This document shows, one piece after another, positions 43,807-52,303 of a DNA stretch of 64,000 bases; positions within the stretch are counted from its first letter, which is position 1; the number at the start of each line of letters is the position of its first letter. The position numbers and the translations under genes were made by a program. The notes beneath the pieces were generated by a model. It did no database searches and was not told the origin of the DNA. It saw only the letters and a program-made list of their open reading frames with translations. The stretch spans positions 2,452,928-2,516,927 of the forward strand of contig JAHBXH010000001.1 in assembly GCA_019636555.1 (NCBI GenBank), read 5' to 3'. The stretch comes from Phycisphaeraceae bacterium. GTDB taxonomy: Bacteria > Planctomycetota > Phycisphaerae > Phycisphaerales > UBA1924.

Positions 43807-44226
43807 TCACACGCGGACGCGGCGGCCGACAAAGCGGGTCTTCACGGGCATCTTCATCGCGACGCGCACGAACGCGAGCTTGGCGGTCGCTTCCGGAACG
43901 CCGGCGATCTCGAAGAGCACCGTGCCGGGCTTGATGCGGGCCGCCCAGTACTCGACTTCGGCCTTTCCGGTTCCCATTCGCGTCTCGAGCGGCTTCTTGC
44001 TGATCGGCTTGTCCGGGAAGACGCGGATGAACAGCTTGCCTTCGCGCTTGAGAAAGTGCTGCGCCGCGACGCGACCGGCCTCGATCACGTTTCCGGGAAG
44101 CCACGCGCCGTCGAGCGATTGCAGACCGTAATCGCCATACGCGACGTAGTTGCCCTTCGTCGCCTTGCGATCGCGGATGCGACGCTGCTCTTTGCGGTAC
44201 TTCACTCGTTTGGGCATCAAGGCCAT
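43807..44226 (-). CDS. rplP: 50S ribosomal protein L16 (uL16)
   Basis: A 139-residue protein: MPKRVKYRKEQRRIRDRKATKGN, VAYGDYGLQSLDGAWLPGNVIEAGRVAAQHFLKREGKLFIRVFPDKPISKKPLETRMGTGKAEVEYWAARIKPGTVLFEIAGVPEATAKLAF. It organises the A site and peptidyl-transferase centre. The first ATG (44226, MALMPKR) is used here; 44217 is also possible. Confidence 0.96.
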   Translation of the reverse strand: MALMPKRVKYRKEQRRIRDRKATKGNYVAYGDYGLQSLDGAWLPGNVIEAGRVAAQHFLKREGKLFIRVFPDKPISKKPLETRMGTGKAEVEYWAARIKPGTVLFEIAGVPEATAKLAFVRVAMKMPVKTRFVGRRVRV

Positions 44227-44288
44227 TTGCGGAACTCCAAATCGAAAAGCGGAAAACGAGAAGCGGACAACAAACCGGAAAACCTCGA

Positions 44289-44990
44289 TCAGCGCCGGCC
44301 ACGAGCGCGGGCGCGGCCGCCGGCGGCATCGGACTCTTCTTCGGTGCGTTCGGTGGTGTAGAGACCTTTGTAGACCCAGCACTTCACGCCGATGACGCCG
44401 TAGGTCGTCATCGCTTCGGCCGTGCCGTAGTCGATGTGCGCCTGCAGCGTCGAGAGCGGGAGCGAGCCAAGACGCATCGCCATGACGCGGCTGATTTCGG
44501 CGCCGCCGAGACGGCCGCCGACCTGGATACGCACGCCCTTAGCCCCGGCCTGCATTGCGGCGTCGCAGCGCATCTTGATCACGCGACGGTACGAAGCGCG
44601 CTTCACGAGCTGCTCGGCAACGGCCTCGGCGATCAGTGTCGCTTCGAGGTCGGGGTTACGGATCTCGAGGATCGAGATCGCGACCTTTCGGCCGGTCATG
44701 TACTGAAGCTCTTCGGTCATGCGCTCCACTTCGGCGCCCTTGGGTCCGATGACCAGGCCCGGACGAGCGGTCTTGATGATGACCTTGAGCTCTTCGCGGG
44801 TGCGCTCGATGTGGATATCGCTGACGGCGGCATACGGCGGCTTGCGGTTGAGGCGCTTGTCGAGGTAGCCGCGGATCTTCGCGTCTTCAACAAGCAGCTC
44901 GCCGTAGAGCGCTTTGGGGGCGTACCAGCGGCTCTTGTGAGCCTCGGTGATGCCGAGCCGGAAACCGAATGGGTTGGTCTTTTGTCCCAT
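44289..44990 (-). CDS. rpsC: 30S ribosomal protein S3 (uS3)
   Basis: A 233-residue protein: MGQKTNPFGFRLGITEAHKSRWY, the KH domain (LKVIIKTARPGLVIGPKGAEVERM), EIRNPDLEATLIAEAVAEQLVKRASYRRVIK, and the C-terminal domain GVRIQVGGRLGGAEISR. It forms the mRNA entry site. The tail is basic (GGRARARGRR). The frame is open to 45188, but the family start is ATG 44990. Confidence 0.97.
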   Translation of the reverse strand: MGQKTNPFGFRLGITEAHKSRWYAPKALYGELLVEDAKIRGYLDKRLNRKPPYAAVSDIHIERTREELKVIIKTARPGLVIGPKGAEVERMTEELQYMTGRKVAISILEIRNPDLEATLIAEAVAEQLVKRASYRRVIKMRCDAAMQAGAKGVRIQVGGRLGGAEISRVMAMRLGSLPLSTLQAHIDYGTAEAMTTYGVIGVKCWVYKGLYTTERTEEESDAAGGRARARGRR

Positions 44991-45001
44991 GGATGATGCG
45001 C

Positions 45002-45547
45002 TTACGCGCGCTCCTGAACGCTGACGGTGATGTGCGTGAGCCGCTTGAGAATCTGGTGAGCCCGGCCGCGGTCTTTCTGATTGAAACGCTTGATGCGGGG
45101 CGCATCGTCGATTCGGGCCTCGGAAACGACGAGGTTCGTGACGTCCGCTTCGTTCTGCTCCGCGTCGGCAATTGCCGCGGCGAGACACTTCTTGACGTTG
45201 ACGGCGGCGCGCTTGGTCGTGAAGGTGAGGAGGTTGAGCGCCTCTTCGACCGGCTTGCCGCGGACGAGATCGACGAGCAGATCAGCCTTGCGGGGCGAGC
45301 CGCGGTGGAAGCGGACTTCGCTCGTGAACTTGGCGATGTCCTTGCCCGCGACGCCCAGAGCGCCGGCAAGCTTTTCGATGTCGCCTTTGCGGGCGCGCGG
45401 GTGGTTGCGGCCGCGCAGCCAGTTGTCGAGCGCGGACTTGGCGGAAGCGCCCTTGAGTCCGTCGCGCTCGATGGCCTGCGCGAGCTGAGCGCGCGTCACC
45501 TTGCGGGTTCCGGCGAGCTGTTTGATTCTGTCGGCTCTGATTCTCAC
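45002..45547 (-). CDS. rplV: 50S ribosomal protein L22 (uL22) with N-terminal XRE-like HTH extension
   Basis: A 181-residue protein. Residues about 78-181 are a normal L22 (TSEVRFHRGSPRKADLLVDLVRGKPVEEALNLLTFTTKRAAVNV, IDDAPRIKRFNQKDRGRAHQILKRLTHITVSV), which lines the exit tunnel. Residues 1-75 look like a Cro/XRE helix-turn-helix: KVTRAQLAQAIERDG, then ALDNWLRGRNHPRARKGDIEKLAGALGVAGKDI, comparable to the TQEELA...S.WERG...P....L.KLA.ALGV pattern. The start is a GTG with GGAGG eight bases upstream, so the extension is very likely translated. L22 is usually about 110 residues. Confidence 0.93.
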   Translation of the reverse strand: MRIRADRIKQLAGTRKVTRAQLAQAIERDGLKGASAKSALDNWLRGRNHPRARKGDIEKLAGALGVAGKDIAKFTSEVRFHRGSPRKADLLVDLVRGKPVEEALNLLTFTTKRAAVNVKKCLAAAIADAEQNEADVTNLVVSEARIDDAPRIKRFNQKDRGRAHQILKRLTHITVSVQERA

Positions 45548-45607
45548 TTGAAAAACCTCCGAGCAAACCGCTGACTATCCGACCGACCAGGCTCTGTGCC
45601 TTTCGAA

Positions 45608-45910
45608 TCAGGCCTTGGTGGGCGCGCCGTCGCCACCCTCCACGCCTTCCTTCTTGTTCGTGTGCCCGCGGAACGTGCGGGTGTTGCTGAACTCGCCGAG
45701 CTTGTGACCGACCATGTCCTCGGTGACGAACACATCCATGAAGATGCGCCCGTTGTGAACCTTGAACGTGTGACCGACGAACTCGGGGACGATGGTGCAC
45801 CGACGGGCCCAGGTCTTGATGGGCTCCTTCTTCCGCTGCGCGTTGAGATTCTCGATCTTGCGAAAGATCTTCTCGTCGACGTACGGACCTTTTTTCAGGC
45901 TGCGACCCAT
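45608..45910 (-). CDS. rpsS: 30S ribosomal protein S19 (uS19)
   Basis: A 100-residue protein: [91 protein letters not shown]. It lies in the 30S head near tRNA. The length is slightly over the usual 92. The order rplB-rpsS-rplV is canonical. Confidence 0.97.
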   Translation of the reverse strand: MGRSLKKGPYVDEKIFRKIENLNAQRKKEPIKTWARRCTIVPEFVGHTFKVHNGRIFMDVFVTEDMVGHKLGEFSNTRTFRGHTNKKEGVEGGDGAPTKA

Positions 45911-45961
45911 GTTCTCGTTTCCTCGGTGTACTTTCTGATCCGGTGATTGACTGACGGTGAA

Positions 45962-46819
45962 TTACTTGAGCTGGCCGTACCGCTTGCTGACGCGCCGGCG
46001 GATGATGAGCTTGGTGGAGTGCTTCTTCTTGTTGCGGGTCGGAGCGCCCTTGGCGAGCACGCCGGTCGGTCCGCATGGAGGACGATTGCCCTTTGAACGA
46101 CCAGAGCCACCGCCCAACGGGTGGGCATGGTGGCTCTTCGCGATGCCGCGGGTAATCGGGCGCCGACCGAGCAGGCGGGTCAGGCCGGCTTTGCCGAGGC
46201 GGCGGAGACGATGATCGCCGTTGCCGACGGCGCCGATCGTCGCCATGCAGGTTTGCGGAACGCGGCGGACTTCACCCGAGGGCAGAACCAGCGTCGCGTA
46301 GTCGCCCTCTTTGTTCGAGAGGCGGGCAAACGTGCCGGCGCCGCGGCACATCTGAGCGCCACGACCCGGAATCAGTTCAACACAATGGACTTCGAGACCG
46401 GTCGGGATGAATGCCAGCGGCATCGCGTTGCCGACGGTGGGTTCAACCGCGGCATCGGTCGAGGTCAGGATGACCTGTCCGTCCTTAATGCCTGCGGGAG
46501 CCGGGATGTAGCGCTTCACGCCGTCGGAGTACTGCACGAGCGCGATGTGGCACGAGCGGTTGGGGTCATACTCGATGCCGGCGATCTTGCCTTCGACATT
46601 GTGACGGTCTTTGCGCTTGAAGTCGATAAGGCGGTAGTTCTTCTTCGCACCGCCGCCGATGCCGCGCGAGGTGATGACGCCCTGGTTGTTGCGTCCGCCC
46701 GACTTCTTGATCGGCGCGAGCAGCGACTTTTCGGGGTTCTTCTTCGTGACCTCGGCGTGCATGTTGACCGAGGCGAAGCGGCGCCCGGCGCTGGTCTTGT
46801 TGTAGATGCGAATCGGCAT
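45962..46819 (-). CDS. rplB: 50S ribosomal protein L2 (uL2)
   Basis: A 285-residue protein: NNQGVITSRGIGGGAKKNYRLIDFKR, VEGKIAGIEYDPNRSCHIALVQYSDGVKRYIPAP, then the C-terminal signature GIAKSHHAHPLGGGSGRSKGNRP (standard form PVDHPHGGG). The catalytic-centre His (as in His229 of E. coli) lies in a modified SHHAHPLGGG context here rather than NPVDHPHGGGEG. Needed for subunit association and peptidyl transfer. Confidence 0.96.
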   Translation of the reverse strand: MPIRIYNKTSAGRRFASVNMHAEVTKKNPEKSLLAPIKKSGGRNNQGVITSRGIGGGAKKNYRLIDFKRKDRHNVEGKIAGIEYDPNRSCHIALVQYSDGVKRYIPAPAGIKDGQVILTSTDAAVEPTVGNAMPLAFIPTGLEVHCVELIPGRGAQMCRGAGTFARLSNKEGDYATLVLPSGEVRRVPQTCMATIGAVGNGDHRLRRLGKAGLTRLLGRRPITRGIAKSHHAHPLGGGSGRSKGNRPPCGPTGVLAKGAPTRNKKKHSTKLIIRRRVSKRYGQLK

Positions 46820-46846
46820 GATTCAGCTCCGGGGGGAGGGTGGGTG

Positions 46847-47137
46847 TCAGAACAACTCGATCGTCTCGCCCTTCTTGAGGGTGACGATTGCCTTTTTGGT
46901 GGTGGGTTCGACGCGAAGACCGAAACGCGTGGGCTTGAACTTGCCCTTGCTGGTGACGGTGTTGACGCCGGTGACGCTGACGTTATAGATCGCCTGCACC
47001 GCTTCCTTGATTTCCGTCTTGGTGGCGCGCGGATCGACAAGGAAGGTGTACTTGGTCAGTTCGTTCATCGCGAAGGTGCCCTTTTCGGTGACGAGGGGCT
47101 TCTTGATGATGTGATGTGGCGCGACGTTGGCTGGCAT
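46847..47137 (-). CDS. rplW: 50S ribosomal protein L23 (uL23)
   Basis: A 96-residue protein: [63 protein letters not shown]. It lies by the tunnel exit and binds trigger factor and SRP. Its ATG abuts the rplD stop directly, so the two are coupled. The length is standard. Confidence 0.96.
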   Translation of the reverse strand: MPANVAPHHIIKKPLVTEKGTFAMNELTKYTFLVDPRATKTEIKEAVQAIYNVSVTGVNTVTSKGKFKPTRFGLRVEPTTKKAIVTLKKGETIELF

Positions 47138-47911
47138 TTAGCGGGCCTCCTTCGTCTTCTTGGCTGCTGGTTTTTCGGCTGCCGGCTTTTCGGCTTTGGC
47201 CTTCGGGGCCTTGGCCGGCTTCTCGGCTTCCGGAGCGGCCCCCTTCGGAGCCGTCTTCGCGTCCTTGCCGGTCTGCGACGAAGGGCCGGTGAGCCACGAC
47301 TCGAGCTCGGCCTTGGTGATGACGAGGTAGCGGTGATTCAAAAGGTTGAACGCGTTGATGTCGGTCGCGTGGACGAGCGAGATGCCGTCGATGTTGCGAG
47401 CCGAGAGGCGGGCGTTCCGCGTCTGGGACGGGTCGCTGCCGAGGGCGACGAGCGCCGAAGAATCAACCTTGATGGCTTCGAGAAACGCGGAGAAGTCCTT
47501 GGTCTTGGGCTCCTTCATCGCGATCGAGTCGACAATCTTCACTTCGTTGTCGATGAGCTTGGCGAGCAGCGCGTTGCGGTTGGCCTTGCGCCGCATCTTC
47601 TTGGGCATGTCGAGGCGGAAATCCTCGCGCGTCTTTTTCTTCGAGTGGCCGTGGCCGCCGCCCTTCATCAGGTTCACCTTGCGGTCGCCGTGGCGGGCGT
47701 TGCCGGTGCCCTTCTGCTTGTACATTTTCTTGGTCGAGCCTTCGACCTCGTGGCGGTTCTTGGTGCGAGCTGAACCCTGACGGAGGTTCGAGTGATAACG
47801 CACGTAGGCCTGTTTGATCAGGCCGGCGTTGATCTCGCCACCAAGGGCTTTCTCGTCAACGGTCAGTTTTCCGACCGACTGACCCTGCATGTTGAAGACG
47901 GTGACATCCAT
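47138..47911 (-). CDS. rplD: 50S ribosomal protein L4 (uL4) with Ala/Lys/Pro tail
   Basis: About 257 residues from ATG 47911. Family blocks: VTVFNMQGQSVGKLTVDEKALGGEINAGLIKQAYVRYHSNLRQGSARTKNRHEVEGSTKKMYKQKGTGNARHGDRK, LARLIDNEVKIVDS-like VNLxD segment, and LNHRYLVITKAELESW. After the core is a 50-residue low-complexity tail (KAPKAKAEKPAAEKPAAKKTKEAR). It lines the tunnel. It is separated from rplC by an exceptionally long gap. Confidence 0.95.
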   Translation of the reverse strand: MDVTVFNMQGQSVGKLTVDEKALGGEINAGLIKQAYVRYHSNLRQGSARTKNRHEVEGSTKKMYKQKGTGNARHGDRKVNLMKGGGHGHSKKKTREDFRLDMPKKMRRKANRNALLAKLIDNEVKIVDSIAMKEPKTKDFSAFLEAIKVDSSALVALGSDPSQTRNARLSARNIDGISLVHATDINAFNLLNHRYLVITKAELESWLTGPSSQTGKDAKTAPKGAAPEAEKPAKAPKAKAEKPAAEKPAAKKTKEAR

Positions 47912-48282
47912 CTGTCTTTTCTCGTCCTGACGCCTCACCAGCCCCGCGCACTCGATCGAGCGACGCGAGAACCGGCACTTACTCGCCTATCCGTCCGCCT
48001 CCAGTTCCCTCCAAGGGAGCGCGAATTTGCACTCGCGGGGGTCGGCTCGGAATCGACTCGGCCGTCCGGGCTTGGGGCTGCGAACCCTTTCAAGCCCTTC
48101 ATTTGTCGTCGCTCGGCGGTTTCGTCGGGGCAGACCCTTCCGACCTTCCGAGCACGCCGACTCCTGCCTTGGAGGAACCGGCGGCGACTGTCCGTTCAAA
48201 CCCCCGTGAAATCTGGGGTCGCGATTATTGCCTGCATACCCGGCCCGGACAAGTCGCCAGGGCCTGCATGCAGACGGAATCC
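47912..48282 (-). promoter_or_regulatory. 371-bp non-coding spacer between rplC and rplD
   Basis: These genes are normally adjacent. The spacer has no convincing frame but several inverted repeats: GGGCTTG (48068-48074) with CAAGCCC (48091-48097) enclosing GGG...CCC; CCCC...GGGG near 48205-48222; and CTGCATGCAG at 48263-48272. It could hold an internal promoter or an RNA leader controlling the downstream genes; no consensus promoter was identified. Confidence 0.5.
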
Positions 48283-48975
48283 TTACTTCTTGGCGGCATC
48301 GGCGACCTTCTTCGCCTTGCCGCGATAGAGCCGGATCGCCGGGCGGACCTCGATGATCCCGGTGTTTGCACCCGGAACCGAGCCCTTGACCAGCATCAGG
48401 TTGTTTTCTTCATCAATCCGGACGATGTCGAGCGAACGGCAGGTGCGGCGGACGGCGCCCATGTGGCCGGCCATCTTCTTGCCCTTGGCCAAACCGCCGC
48501 CGAAGCCGCGGTTCGAGCAGAGCGAGCCGATCGAGCCCGGGGAGCGGTGCTTGCGTTCGGTACCGTGCGAGGCGTATTGCCCCTTGAAGTTCCAGCGCTT
48601 CATCGTGCCCTGAAAGCCTTTGCCCTTGCTGGTTCCGATGACGTCCACGAAGAGCGTTCCGGCAAAGTCCTTGACCGTGAGCGCCTGGCCGAGCGAGAAA
48701 TTCGCTGCGTCCTTGGCATCAACCAGGAATTCGCGGTGAACGCGCTGCGGTCCCACGCCGGCTTTGGCGTCGTGACCGATGACCGGAATCGTTGAGCGGC
48801 GCGGCTTCACTTCTTCAAAGCCGATCTGCACCGCGGAGTAGCCGTCCTTCTCCGGCGTGCGGACCTGCGTCACGACGCACGGGCCGAGTTGAAGAACGGT
48901 GACGGGAACGTTGACGCCGGCATCGTTGAAGACGCGCGTCATGCCGACTTTGCGACCGAGCAGTGAGAGTGCCAT
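48283..48975 (-). CDS. rplC: 50S ribosomal protein L3 (uL3)
   Basis: About 230 residues from ATG 48975: LLGRKVGMTRVFNDAGVNVPVTVLQLGPCVVTQVRTPEKDGYSAVQIGF, VDVIGTSKGKGFQGTMKRWNFKGQYASHGTERKHRSPGSIG, GHMGAVRRTCRSLDIVRIDEENNLMLVKGSVPG. L3 reaches the peptidyl-transferase centre. The Gln in GFQG is the site methylated by PrmB in enterobacteria. The frame is open to 49020 without family similarity. Confidence 0.97.
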   Translation of the reverse strand: MALSLLGRKVGMTRVFNDAGVNVPVTVLQLGPCVVTQVRTPEKDGYSAVQIGFEEVKPRRSTIPVIGHDAKAGVGPQRVHREFLVDAKDAANFSLGQALTVKDFAGTLFVDVIGTSKGKGFQGTMKRWNFKGQYASHGTERKHRSPGSIGSLCSNRGFGGGLAKGKKMAGHMGAVRRTCRSLDIVRIDEENNLMLVKGSVPGANTGIIEVRPAIRLYRGKAKKVADAAKK

Positions 48976-49061
48976 GGAAGACTTTCCTTTCGTGCGACTT
49001 TCTTCGAGAGGCTCCTCCATCGGGGAGCATCGTGCCGCGAGTTGTCGAACCGTGAACCAAC

Positions 49062-49085
49062 GAAAAAGGGCCTGAAAACAGGCCC
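49062..49085 (-). terminator. Rho-independent terminator between rpsJ and rplC
   Basis: A perfect 7-bp stem (GGGCCTG / CAGGCCC) with a 4-base loop, followed on the minus strand by TTTTTCG. It lies 14 bp after the rpsJ stop, so rpsJ appears to be transcribed apart from, or attenuated before, rplC. Confidence 0.82.
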
Positions 49086-49098
49086 CGATTGAACAAAC

Positions 49099-49407
49099 TT
49101 ACGCTTTGATCTTGATGAACACACCGGCGGGAACGACGAGACGATTGAGCGCTTCGACCGTGCGGGCGTTGGGCTCGATGATGTCGATGATGCGTTTGTG
49201 CGTGCGGATCTCGAACTGCTCGCGGCTCTTCTTATCGATGAAGGGCGAACGGAGAACCGTGTAGCGCTCGATGCGCGTGGGGAGCGGCACGGGGCCGGCG
49301 ACCTTCGCGTTGGTGCGCTTGGCGTGCTCGACGATTTCCTTGGCGGAAGCATCGAGGGCGATATGGTCGTAAGCCTCCATCCGAATTCGAATCTTGCCGC
49401 CGGTCAT
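49099..49407 (-). CDS. rpsJ: 30S ribosomal protein S10 (uS10, NusE)
   Basis: A 102-residue protein: [72 protein letters not shown]. It is a 30S head protein and, with NusB, part of the antitermination complex. ATG 49407 has GGAG upstream; a TTG at 49428 would add seven residues. No tuf or fusA gene precedes it in this window. Confidence 0.97.
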   Translation of the reverse strand: MTGGKIRIRMEAYDHIALDASAKEIVEHAKRTNAKVAGPVPLPTRIERYTVLRSPFIDKKSREQFEIRTHKRIIDIIEPNARTVEALNRLVVPAGVFIKIKA

Positions 49408-49527
49408 CGAGAAATCGCTCCGTTTCAAAGATTGGTGTGAACAGGTCCGAGCGACGCGGGCAAGAAACCCTGGGAGTGCGATCGGTCGCGCTCCCGCAAC
49501 AGGTATTTTGCTGGTGCGTAGCCGAGA

Positions 49528-49555
49528 AGCATAGCCCCCGCCCCTGTCGGGTCAA
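49528..49555 (-). promoter_or_regulatory. Sigma-70-type promoter for rpsJ
   Basis: TTGACC (49550-49555), 16 bp, TATGCT (49528-49533). It would give a 5' leader of about 115 bases before the rpsJ ATG at 49407. Confidence 0.6.
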
Positions 49556-49719
49556 TAGTTCGAGGATCCCGGAACTCGGCGAAACCGGGTCGGTCGCAAC
49601 CGAGCGGCCTCCGAAGGCGGATGTCATTGACACCCCGGCGGTTTCCGACGGGGCGGGCGCGGATGGCCGATGATAATGGGGGGTGTCTTCACTGGACTTG
49701 CGCGTGGAAGGAGCCACGG

Positions 49720-51207
49720 ATGAAGATTTTGCGCACGACGTCATGGTTCTTGGCTCGGTTGCTTGCGTTGGGCCTGCTTTTCACCCCGACGACTGCTTGG
49801 GCGCAGCAGAGCGCAAAACTGCCACAGAGCCAAAATGCTCAGCCGGCGCGCAGCAACGCTCCGACCGCGGGGGCAGTCCGGTTTAACGAAAAGCCGCTGC
49901 GGGTTGAAACGATGGGCCTGACGATGTCGCTGCCGGTCGGCGCGAGCGCGAGCTCGACCGCCATCGGCAATCAGGCGGCGGTGCAGGTCACAGGCCCGGA
50001 CAGCAAGTGGATGTCGGGCGCGCGTGTGCTCGAGAGCAGCGACCTGAACCTGACGCTCCAGCAGGTGGCGGACACAAACCTGAAGAATCAGATGGGAGCG
50101 GAGGCGATCCTCGTCGGTGGCACCGGACCAACGGGCGCACAGCTCATCGAGCGCTCACAGAATCTTGTGATCGGCACGCTGCCGGCGGAGCGGTTCTACG
50201 TGCTTGGCCCGAAGGACGAAGATCCGAAGCACGCGGGACGGCCGCGACTGATCTATGGCGTGACGTTCATCAAGCTCGCGCCGGGTCGCTTCGCATGCTT
50301 TGAAGCGAGTTGCGGCGAAGCCGACTTTGATCGTGCAAAGCCAGAGATGGAAGCGATGATCGCGACGTCGAGCTTCGTGGATGCCGCGAGCCTTGAGAGT
50401 TCCAAGCGCGCATTGCTCGACGCGGGCGACCGCTTCGAGAAGGGGCTGGATGAGGCGGCGCTGCGTTCGGCGGTTCTTGAATCCAAGGAAACATGGTGGC
50501 GGCTGTACGTGCCGGCCAAGACTGGAGCGGATTCGGATGCTCGCGAAGTCGGGTATCGGCGGATCCGCACTTCGATCGGGAAGCGAGGCCAGCTCGATCC
50601 GACGCGCGACCCGAAAAAGTTCGCGGGCCCGGACCTCGACGAAGGAATCCTGATCCAGGTTGATTTCCGGGGCGTGATCGGCGAGGCGAACGACACGCTC
50701 ACCGATTCCCAGGGGATCTTCTTTCAGACACTCGACCGAAAAGAAGAAATGTGGAGCCTGAGCACACGTGTTCGCCAGGGAAAGAACGACCGGCTCAGCA
50801 CAGAATTGGGTACACGCAAGGGCAATCAGCTCACAGTGAAGCGAACCGACCGGCCCGCGACCACGCTCATTGTCCCGGACCGGGCGTATCTCTCGCGCGT
50901 CGAATCGTTTCTCGTTCAGCGGATGCTGATCAACGCCCGCCTCACCACGGAGTTTGCGTTCAACACCTATTCGTCAGAGTCTGACATGATCGAGATCCGG
51001 CGCGAGATGGTCGAGCAGCCCCCGGACAAGAAGAACATTTATCGCGTCACCACCCGCATGAGCGACGGAAGTCCGGCGCAGATCGCGCTCTGCCGCGACA
51101 ACGGCGACCTGATCTTCGCGGATCTTCCCGGCGGCGTGAAGGTGGAGCCGTCTTCGCTGGATCAACTGGTGAAACTCTGGAAGTCGAAGGGGCTGCCCTT
51201 GGACTAG
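49720..51207 (+). CDS. Exported protein, unknown function
   Basis: About 495 residues. AAGGAG precedes ATG 49720 (frame open to 49621), and a signal peptide ends near TAWAQQ. The protein is a mixture of alpha/beta segments (LNLTLQQVADTNLKNQMGAEAILVGG, YGVTFIKLAPGRFACFEASC, TWWRLYVPAKTGAD, WSLSTRVRQG, LIVPDRAYLSRVESFLVQRML), with no enzyme motif I recognise. It has no dockerin or PEP-CTERM tail. It stands upstream of ruvB by 55 bp; the two may be co-transcribed by chance rather than function. Confidence 0.8.
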   Translation: MKILRTTSWFLARLLALGLLFTPTTAWAQQSAKLPQSQNAQPARSNAPTAGAVRFNEKPLRVETMGLTMSLPVGASASSTAIGNQAAVQVTGPDSKWMSGARVLESSDLNLTLQQVADTNLKNQMGAEAILVGGTGPTGAQLIERSQNLVIGTLPAERFYVLGPKDEDPKHAGRPRLIYGVTFIKLAPGRFACFEASCGEADFDRAKPEMEAMIATSSFVDAASLESSKRALLDAGDRFEKGLDEAALRSAVLESKETWWRLYVPAKTGADSDAREVGYRRIRTSIGKRGQLDPTRDPKKFAGPDLDEGILIQVDFRGVIGEANDTLTDSQGIFFQTLDRKEEMWSLSTRVRQGKNDRLSTELGTRKGNQLTVKRTDRPATTLIVPDRAYLSRVESFLVQRMLINARLTTEFAFNTYSSESDMIEIRREMVEQPPDKKNIYRVTTRMSDGSPAQIALCRDNGDLIFADLPGGVKVEPSSLDQLVKLWKSKGLPLD

Positions 51208-51262
51208 GGTGGCATCAAGCTGACAGCTTTCCCTTTCCCTGCTTTGCTGCTACTTTGTATTC

Positions 51263-52303
51263 ATGGCGACGGATCGTCTTATCAGTGCGGGGGCGAGCGC
51301 GGATCCGCGCGAGGAGCAGCGCAACTGGGCGCTGCGCCCGACGAAGATTGACGAGTATGTCGGTCAGGAAGACCTGATCGAACGCTTGCGGATCGCGATC
51401 CGTGCCGCGAAGAAGCGCAACGAGCCGTGCGAGCATGCGCTTTTTCACGGGCCGCCCGGATTGGGGAAGACAACGCTCGCGCACCTGATTGCCACGGAAA
51501 TGGGATCGGGAATTCACGTCACGAGCGGACCGGTCTTGACCAAGGGTACCGATCTGGTCGCGGCGCTGACCTCGCTGCGCGAGCGCGACGTGCTATTCAT
51601 CGACGAGGTGCACCGCCTGCCGGCGTCCGTGGAAGAGTTTGTGTACCCGGCCATGGAGGACTACCGGATCGATGTGCCTGTCGATAGCGGGCTGTCGGCA
51701 CGCACCGTGCAGATCCGCTGCAAGCCGTTCACGCTCATCGCGGCGACGACGCGCGCGGGGCTGATTTCGAGTCCTTTGCGCTCGCGCTTCGGGATCACAC
51801 ACCACCTTCGCTACTACTCGGGCGCCGAACTCGTGCGCATTCTGGAACGCAGCTGCATGCTGCTCGACGTGCAAGTCGCGAACGAGAAGTGCCTCGAGAG
51901 CATTGCATCCCGATCGCGCGGCACGCCCCGCATCGCGAATCGTTTGCTCCGCCGCATCCGCGATTACGCGTCGGTCAAGGGGGATGGCATCATCCGGCCG
52001 GAAACCGTCGCCCAGGCGCTGAAACTCGAAGGGGTCGATGATCTCGGGCTCGACGAACTCGACCGCGGCTATCTGCGCGTGATCGCAACGACCTATTCAG
52101 GCGGCCCCGTGGGGCTCGAAGCCGTCGCGGCAACAATGAACGAAGATTCGGGAACGCTCGAAGATGTTGTCGAGCCGTTCCTTCTGCAGATCGGTTTTCT
52201 CGCGCGCACGCGGCGAGGCCGGCAACTGACGCGCGCGGCGTGCGATCACCTTGGTGTCGCGTATGTCGGTGAGAAAACCGGCCTCTTCGAGAACGACCGT
52301 TGA
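51263..52303 (+). CDS. ruvB: Holliday junction branch migration ATPase RuvB
   Basis: A 346-residue AAA+ motor. Walker A is GPPGLGKT (63-70), Walker B DEVH (114-117), sensor 1 is in AATTRAG, and the arginine-finger region SPLRSRFGI. The C-terminal winged-helix domain has GRQLTRAACDHLG. With RuvA it drives branch migration; neither ruvA nor ruvC is in this window. The family length is standard. It converges with and abuts the next gene (stop codons at 52303 and 52304). Confidence 0.97.
   Translation: MATDRLISAGASADPREEQRNWALRPTKIDEYVGQEDLIERLRIAIRAAKKRNEPCEHALFHGPPGLGKTTLAHLIATEMGSGIHVTSGPVLTKGTDLVAALTSLRERDVLFIDEVHRLPASVEEFVYPAMEDYRIDVPVDSGLSARTVQIRCKPFTLIAATTRAGLISSPLRSRFGITHHLRYYSGAELVRILERSCMLLDVQVANEKCLESIASRSRGTPRIANRLLRRIRDYASVKGDGIIRPETVAQALKLEGVDDLGLDELDRGYLRVIATTYSGGPVGLEAVAATMNEDSGTLEDVVEPFLLQIGFLARTRRGRQLTRAACDHLGVAYVGEKTGLFENDR

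Noticed and set aside
46121..47773. 550-codon plus-strand frame across rplB, rplW and rplD
   Set aside because: It is antisense to three unmistakable ribosomal protein genes.
47987..48199. 70-codon minus-strand frame in the rplC-rplD spacer
   Set aside because: Composition (many Arg/Pro) and lack of a ribosome binding site do not support a gene; the spacer is described as non-coding.
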